This document shows positions 59,285 to 64,000 of a stretch of 64,000 nucleotides of DNA, in pieces. A program made the position numbers and the translations under genes. Positions within the stretch are counted from its first letter, which is position 1; each line of letters begins with the position of its first letter. The notes below the pieces were generated by a model that was not told the origin of the DNA, did no database searches, and saw nothing but the letters and a program-made list of their open reading frames with translations. Source of the DNA: Deroplatys truncata (taxonomy: Eukaryota > Arthropoda > Insecta > Mantodea > Mantidae). Location: the NCBI GenBank assembly GCA_030765065.1, contig CM060984.1, positions 84,717,988-84,781,987 on the forward strand, written 5' to 3'.

Positions 59285-59883
59285 AACCGCGGCTGTCTTT
59301 GTTACCGTCAAACAAAAGACATGCTAGGTATAATAGGAATGCTGCAGGCCTCTCTCAGGTAATGAATCTTGCAACGTGGGGACTGAGATGGCGCAGGGAT
59401 GTCGTATGCTATAACAAAGTGTGATTTATTACCCATTGTCTAGCGTTGCTGTACCCTCTCTGTCGAGTAGGAAAATTTATTGCGCCCAGGTATTTACGGT
59501 TCACCACCTGTTCTTTTATTATCGCTGCCCCAGACTGGCTCTTTGATATATTGCATGTGTTTGGAGAGAAAATGGAAGACAAGGGGCGGGGTTGCTGCAT
59601 GTGTGGCCTTCCTAACGAACGCGTGTGCAGGAAATGGAATGGGGGGAATAGCGTCTCGTCTTTTGTTAAAGCATAATTTATTATACCATTGTTCATTTTG
59701 ACAGGTGATGGACAACCTTGATTGCATACCATTCTTTTCATCATACTTCAAAAAATTTCTGATCTCAGCTGCAACCAAAAAGGTACCAAGGGGCGTGGCA
59801 GGTGGACAGAGGAGGCCTAATTAGCGTATTAATTGCACATTCCTGCATATTAAGTGGGCTGGCTCGCACAATATACCCCTACT
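59285..59883 (-). repeat. Right terminal inverted repeat of the Polinton
   Basis: Reverse complement of the left terminal repeat without its 192-bp internal duplication. It ends ATATACCCCTACT. Open frames here are shadows. Confidence 0.93.
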
Positions 59884-59889
59884 AACAAG
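59884..59889. other. Right target-site duplication of the Polinton
   Basis: AACAAG, identical to 44641-44646. Confidence 0.93.
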
Positions 59890-60109
59890 CAAACCTTAAC
59901 ATAACAGAAAAAACTTTCTACCGGAAGAATGTTGAGCTCAATTTAAAAAATACAGTTTGTGTGCCTTTTTCCTCCTGTAACGACAGACATTTTCGAAATA
60001 CGATGCTTGTTTTGATAGTAAACACCATTTTGTCTCAGCAGTCGCGATTTCGAGCTTGCGCGATCATTTCTTCCATTCATTAGTAATCCAGACGCAGGTG
60101 TGACCGATC

Positions 60110-60513
60110 GTCACTATGTGTTTTCCTGTTGTTAGAGCGTTTAGAAATGTTCAAAACAATCTAACAACTCGCCGACTGTGAACTCAATTAGTGATTCGTT
60201 TTTTGTATGCGAGAAATGTTACGCCAGCAAACACTCGTCACCAATTGTGTGAGGATTATGGGGAAACAATAATGAGTGAGAATGCTTGGACAACGCAGAG
60301 CCAAAAAAAGCTCAAGATTTCATCGCATCATGTGAGTGGGAACAATTCAACCACCCTCCATTGAGTTCGGATTTGGCACCAAACGATTTTCATCTGATTC
60401 TTCATCTGAAGAAATTCCTTGGTGGAAAACATTTCAACTATGATGTAAAACAGGAAGTGCAGGTTTGCTTTCATCACAGGTGGCATCATTATTTGACGAA
60501 GGCATATAGGTAA
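60110..60513 (+). pseudogene. Internally deleted mariner-like transposase
   Basis: About 60206-60280 reads ARNVTPANTHRQLCEDYGE and IMSENAW, the N-terminal helix-turn-helix region of mariner transposases (normally ending MSEGMVRKW). It then switches directly to DNAEPKKAQDFIASCEWE, HPPLSSDLAPNDFHL and LHLKKFLGG, the second and third catalytic motif region (HDNARPH and SPDLAPSDF types). About 180 residues of the middle, including the first catalytic Asp, are missing. A deletion derivative, possibly mobilised in trans. No terminal repeats identified. Confidence 0.7.
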
Positions 60514-61396
60514 TAAACTATTTGGAAAATAATGTTCTGTTTATTTAAAAAAATTATAGGTACTTTAAAAACACGCCTTGTATTCCATGTTGCAAGTTAG
60601 ATCATTAAGGGTCACATACAGACATGCTTGAAAGTTTGCGATTCTTTCCCCCCTCCTTTTCGTATCTTTCCATCGCAAGAGTTTGTTACCACAAATAAAT
60701 ACTTGAATGACGTTTCCGCATTTTGAAATCCTCGTGTTTGATTTGAAACAAGACAAAAATATATCATGGGTAACTAGCGAAGGTAGAAGTAATTTTTTTT
60801 AAATGGATAGTATAATGCATAACGAGTATATGTGAACATGTCATTGGTAGGGAAAGTCTTGTGAATACATATCAGATTTTGTAATGTATACCCACTAAAT
60901 ACGGCAGTAAACATCTCAATAAGAAGAAAATTAAGTTGTAGCATGTAGTGCGTTACGAACATCACACTAAATACATACAGAATTATATGTTCAAGTTTAC
61001 AGAAGTTCAAGATTCCCACGAAACTTTGTTTGCGACTGAGTCAGTAGATCTGTATTCGAATCTTGTCCAGTCATGATGACGTCACCGAGAATCTATCTTG
61101 ATATATCTATGCGTTGTCACGTACATAAAATGGGATCTTGTTTGTACCTGGATAGTCAAGGACTTCTACATGCTCTCATGGCTAACACACTGTACTGGAA
61201 ATCGTCATAGGTATTCCTTTCTGACAAGACAGTTTGATATCTTCTGCAGCAATATATCATTAATACACAAAATTACAAAAACGATATCTTGTAATAACTT
61301 CTATTACTTGGAATTAATTAATAAGTTCATCATTCTATGATACAAGTTAAAATATGTAGCAATTGAAGGCAGAAATATGACATGATTTAATGCTTA
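60514..61396. other. Unassigned, with a possible Helentron-like tail
   Basis: TAGGGAAAGTCTTGTGAATA and CATATCAGATTTT at about 60848-60878 resemble the family tail. A B-box-like GTATTCGAATCTTGTCC lies at 61051-61067. No gene. Confidence 0.35.
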
Positions 61397-61477
61397 GCGG
61401 CCCTCGTAGCCGTGGTCGCTGGAGTGTATAGCTTCGGTGGCGGGTCGCGGGTTCGAATCCCGTTATGGACATGGGTA

Positions 61478-61512
<35 letters not shown>
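61397..61512 (+). mobile_element. tRNA-like SINE head with GT microsatellite
   Basis: GTAGCCGTGGTCGCTGGAG (A-box-like, 61406) and GCGGGTTCGAATCCCG (B box, 61447) form a T-arm that can pair (GCGGG/CCCGT). No matching acceptor stem, so not a functional tRNA gene. A GT run follows at 61481-61511. Confidence 0.6.
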
Positions 61513-61513
<1 letters not shown>

Positions 61514-62530
61514 GTGTAATTGCGGTAATAAGCGGTAGAGAAACAGTAAAAATATATTTTTTAAAATGCTTATATCAAAGACATCATGATAACGGCTACA
61601 TCCAGGAGTAGCCGTTATCAAACGCCAATTTATACTCTTGATGGATGCATGGTTCTGGGGTTCTGGTTCCTCACTAGGAAATAAACCAACTTTTAGAAAA
61701 CACAATAGCATCAGCCATTTCCTAGATAATCCGTTGTTACCATTTTGAATTTTTCAATACTTTTGTCATTTATTGAGTTATTCATCGCTGAATTGTTTTT
61801 CGTGATGTCATGGAAAGAGTATGGAAATTCCAAATGCAGAAGTTATTCATCATATCAAAATTCCAAAGTTGCTATAATTATACAAAGTTGTTAGATCCAT
61901 TTTTTGAAAAAAATCAAAATTAATTGAAATGTTAGTTCAGGTTAGAATGTAATTAGAAATGGGGGATGGGATGGGGTGGTTTAAAAGCTAGTAATTCTTC
62001 GTTTCACTGCACAGAGAGCAGGATTTGTGGAGAGACTGGCAACGCAGCGTTTTAACTGAGTCACTTGACGGTCTAATTGTTATAGGTCCGGCAACACACC
62101 ACAGCACTTTAAACTCATTCTCTGTTTTCTTTAATTAGCACCTGGCATGTGCACGTATTTGTCAGGCTTTGGCGAAACGTTACCTGGAAGAACACAATCT
62201 TCACGGACAATAACAGCATGAAATTAAACATGGTCTAGTTGTAACATTTACCTAACAATAAACGCTTCTGATAAATGTTTGAAAACTGATTTAAAGCATT
62301 TTTGTTCCGCGTTTCATAATTTTAAAATTCATATGTGATAAGACAAGGCTTATCTATGGATATAAAGTAAATGTTAAATGCCTCTGCACAATTGTTCCCA
62401 AGAACCTCATGAGTCTGAGTGTACCTTGTGCTATACTTCCCATACTCATAGAGCGAATCGCATTGCAGACAGCAACGCTGACGCTGCACCCTGGGTACGG
62501 TTTATTCAATATCACCATAGTGACTATTTT
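61513..62530. other. Unassigned, with an old Helentron-like fragment
   Basis: 61710-61830 (CAGCCATTTCCTAGATAATC; TTTTTCAATACTTTTGTCAT; GTCATGGAAAGAGTATGG) matches the older copy at 31610-31710. Nothing else recognised. Confidence 0.4.
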
Positions 62531-63372
62531 ACTTTCTCTACTACGTATAGTAAGTAGGGGAAGTATTGTATTCCACCCAAAAATTCGATACCAAGATTTC
62601 ACCGGAAATACATGTTTTGAGACCCCCTGAATCCAAAAAAAACATTTTTGGAATCATGTCCGTATGTGTGTGTGTGTGTGTGAACAGCATAACTCAGAAA
62701 CGAACAGTCAGATAAACACCAAACTTGGTATTTAGGATCAATATCTTCCAGAGATGCGACACGAAGGTTTTCACGAAAATCCCCCCACCCCAGATTACCC
62801 TTTACATGGAACATCTTTCGAAAATTTTAATTTTCTCAAAAATGGCTCTAACGATTTTGATTAAAATATCATATGTTTAAGATATTTTCATGAAAAATAA
62901 AATGTATATCTCGAATTTTCTGGGAATGTCTCCAAAAGTATTCTTTATTATGAACAACTTTTGCATAACTGTAAACCATAAGAGACAGACAACATTTTAC
63001 TGCACAAAAAATGTAGATCGCGTTAAAATACACAATTTATGTCATATACATTTCTTTTGTTCAGTGAACCGTTTTCGAGATATTGCTTGTTATTCCCTTA
63101 CATTTCCCAATACTTATACTTTTTCTCAAATTCGTTATTCATTTTTTTAATGTCCTGGAATGCAAAGAGAATGGAATGCGCCACATAGCAACCAGCGTTA
63201 AAATATTTGACTATCGCTTAAAAGCTACCATATTCCCCTTGCATCTACAAGAAAATTAGCAATACGATTAACATCTCGATATCTCGATTAACATGAAACA
63301 TATGGAGAATAAGCGTTTGTAAAAATAGTTTGTACAAAAGTAGAGAAAGTCATGTGAGTGTAACACATCAGA
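62531..63372 (+). mobile_element. Young Helentron-like element, single A+B unit
   Basis: Starts ACTTTCTCTACTACGTATAG and ends GTGTAACACATCAGA, between T-runs. A TG core lies at 62661-62681. Module B begins ATGTCCTGGAATGC at 63150, so the palindrome has lost bases. This copy is the simplest reference for the modules in the array at 751-5069. Confidence 0.9.
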
Positions 63373-64000
63373 TTTTTTAAGAGAGGTCCGATTGTCCCTT
63401 TAGTAAAGTAACTTTCCTATTTAAAATGGTTTTTATACACAAAAGCATCCTATTAAGTTTCACATTTTATAAACTGATATAAACTACATTCCTTCTTTTA
63501 CCTTGTTCCCAAAACACTGTCTACATTAGCTCTAACGATATAAATGCAAAATAATGACGACATATCTAGTATGCAGCTGTACAGGACGTTATGGGAATTG
63601 CAGATGTTTGAAAATGTATGTAGTGGACAGATTATATTACAGCCCTCATCGTTATGTTAATTAGCGAACAAACAGTTTCCATATTTTGCTTCATGCATTT
63701 CCCATTAGCATGAAACATAGCCAGCCGGGTGTTGTCGAGTCTAATGAACGCGACATGCTGCATAACGAGCTTTGGAAAGCAAAGAGAGCAAGAGAGCACC
63801 AATTACGTCACATGCAGCGAAATGGAGGCTCCACAGAATAATGTTTAACTCCCCATATAAAGTGCCTCTTTATGAAAATAGCAACAGAAAAGATTGCAAA
63901 ACGACGATTCATTAAGTTATACAAAAAACGCTTTAGACAGGTTTATTTGGCATGAGACGGAGAGATGCCTAAGGAAGAGATTTAAACATAGAGTTATTGG
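63373..64000. other. Unassigned right end of window
   Basis: No recognised coding or repeat sequence. Confidence 0.35.

Larger units (their letters stand above)
44647..59883. mobile_element. Maverick/Polinton DNA transposon, complete ends, decayed genes
   Basis: 15,237 bp. It begins AGTAGGGGTATAT and ends with the reverse complement ATATACCCCTACT, has inverted terminal repeats of 777 and 599 bp, and is flanked by AACAAG on both sides. Polintons are large self-synthesising transposons related to adintoviruses, encoding protein-primed DNA polymerase, integrase, capsid proteins, protease and ATPase. Here polymerase, capsid, penton, protease, a phospholipase-like protein and an ATPase fragment are recognisable, all but the 49-aa gene with stops, frameshifts or substitutions. 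No integrase was found. Size and ends are intact while the genes are dead, so this copy is a fossil that was never shortened. Confidence 0.95.

Noticed and set aside
61397-61470. tRNA gene
   Set aside because: The T-arm is good but there is no pairing acceptor stem; it fits a SINE head better.

Overview
This window looks like repeat-dense nuclear DNA of an arthropod, most likely an insect with a large, transposon-rich genome. It is AT-rich and full of microsatellites. It holds decayed insect-type LINEs, mariner-like transposases, tRNA-derived SINEs and one long satellite. I recognise no conventional host gene. Nearly every protein-like stretch belongs to a mobile element, and most are broken.

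The main object is a complete but decayed Maverick/Polinton at 44647-59883 (15,237 bp). It starts AGT and ends ACT, is flanked by a perfect 6-bp duplication (AACAAG), and has inverted terminal repeats of about 777 bp (left) and 599 bp (right). Inside are remnants of a viral-type gene set: an adenain-like cysteine protease, a penton-like minor capsid protein, a tiny 49-aa basic protein, a double-jelly-roll-type major capsid protein, a parvovirus-type phospholipase A2-like protein, the start of a packaging ATPase and a protein-primed DNA polymerase B. Protease, penton, 49-aa gene and capsid gene form a tightly overlapping cassette on the minus strand. Polymerase motif A is altered and the DTDS motif is missing. 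I find no integrase.

The second theme is an interspersed family that I interpret as non-autonomous Helentron-like (HINE/DINE-1-like) elements. One end is TCTGATGTGTTACACTCACATG. Both ends carry a subterminal ACTTTCTCTACT inverted repeat, there is a TG microsatellite core and a hairpin near the other end, and insertion is into T-runs. Young copies lie at 9365-10330, 10621-11537, 34889-35697 and 62531-63372, with older relatives at about 7409, 20909, 28413, 31088, 33093, 44263 and 53078. At 751-5069 the family has grown into a modular array (A-A-A-A-B-B-B-A-B-B) inserted in an I-clade-like LINE (1-750 and 5070-6540).

Other regions: 12190-20165 is a minus-strand LINE with an (ATCC)n tail, split at 13976-18777 by a young LTR retrotransposon. 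The two 1139-bp LTRs are almost identical; pol is deleted, but the element still encodes a 404-aa hendecad coiled-coil protein. 23160-26870 is a three-level nest: a LINE, then a DUF4817-type Tc1/mariner-superfamily transposon, then a 1335-bp mariner. 36655-39912 is a satellite of about 42 monomers of 76 or 81 bp. SINEs lie at 33712-34060 and 40255-40600, a tRNA-like SINE head at 61397-61470, a LINE 3' end at 43098-43600, and an internally deleted mariner at 60110-60513.
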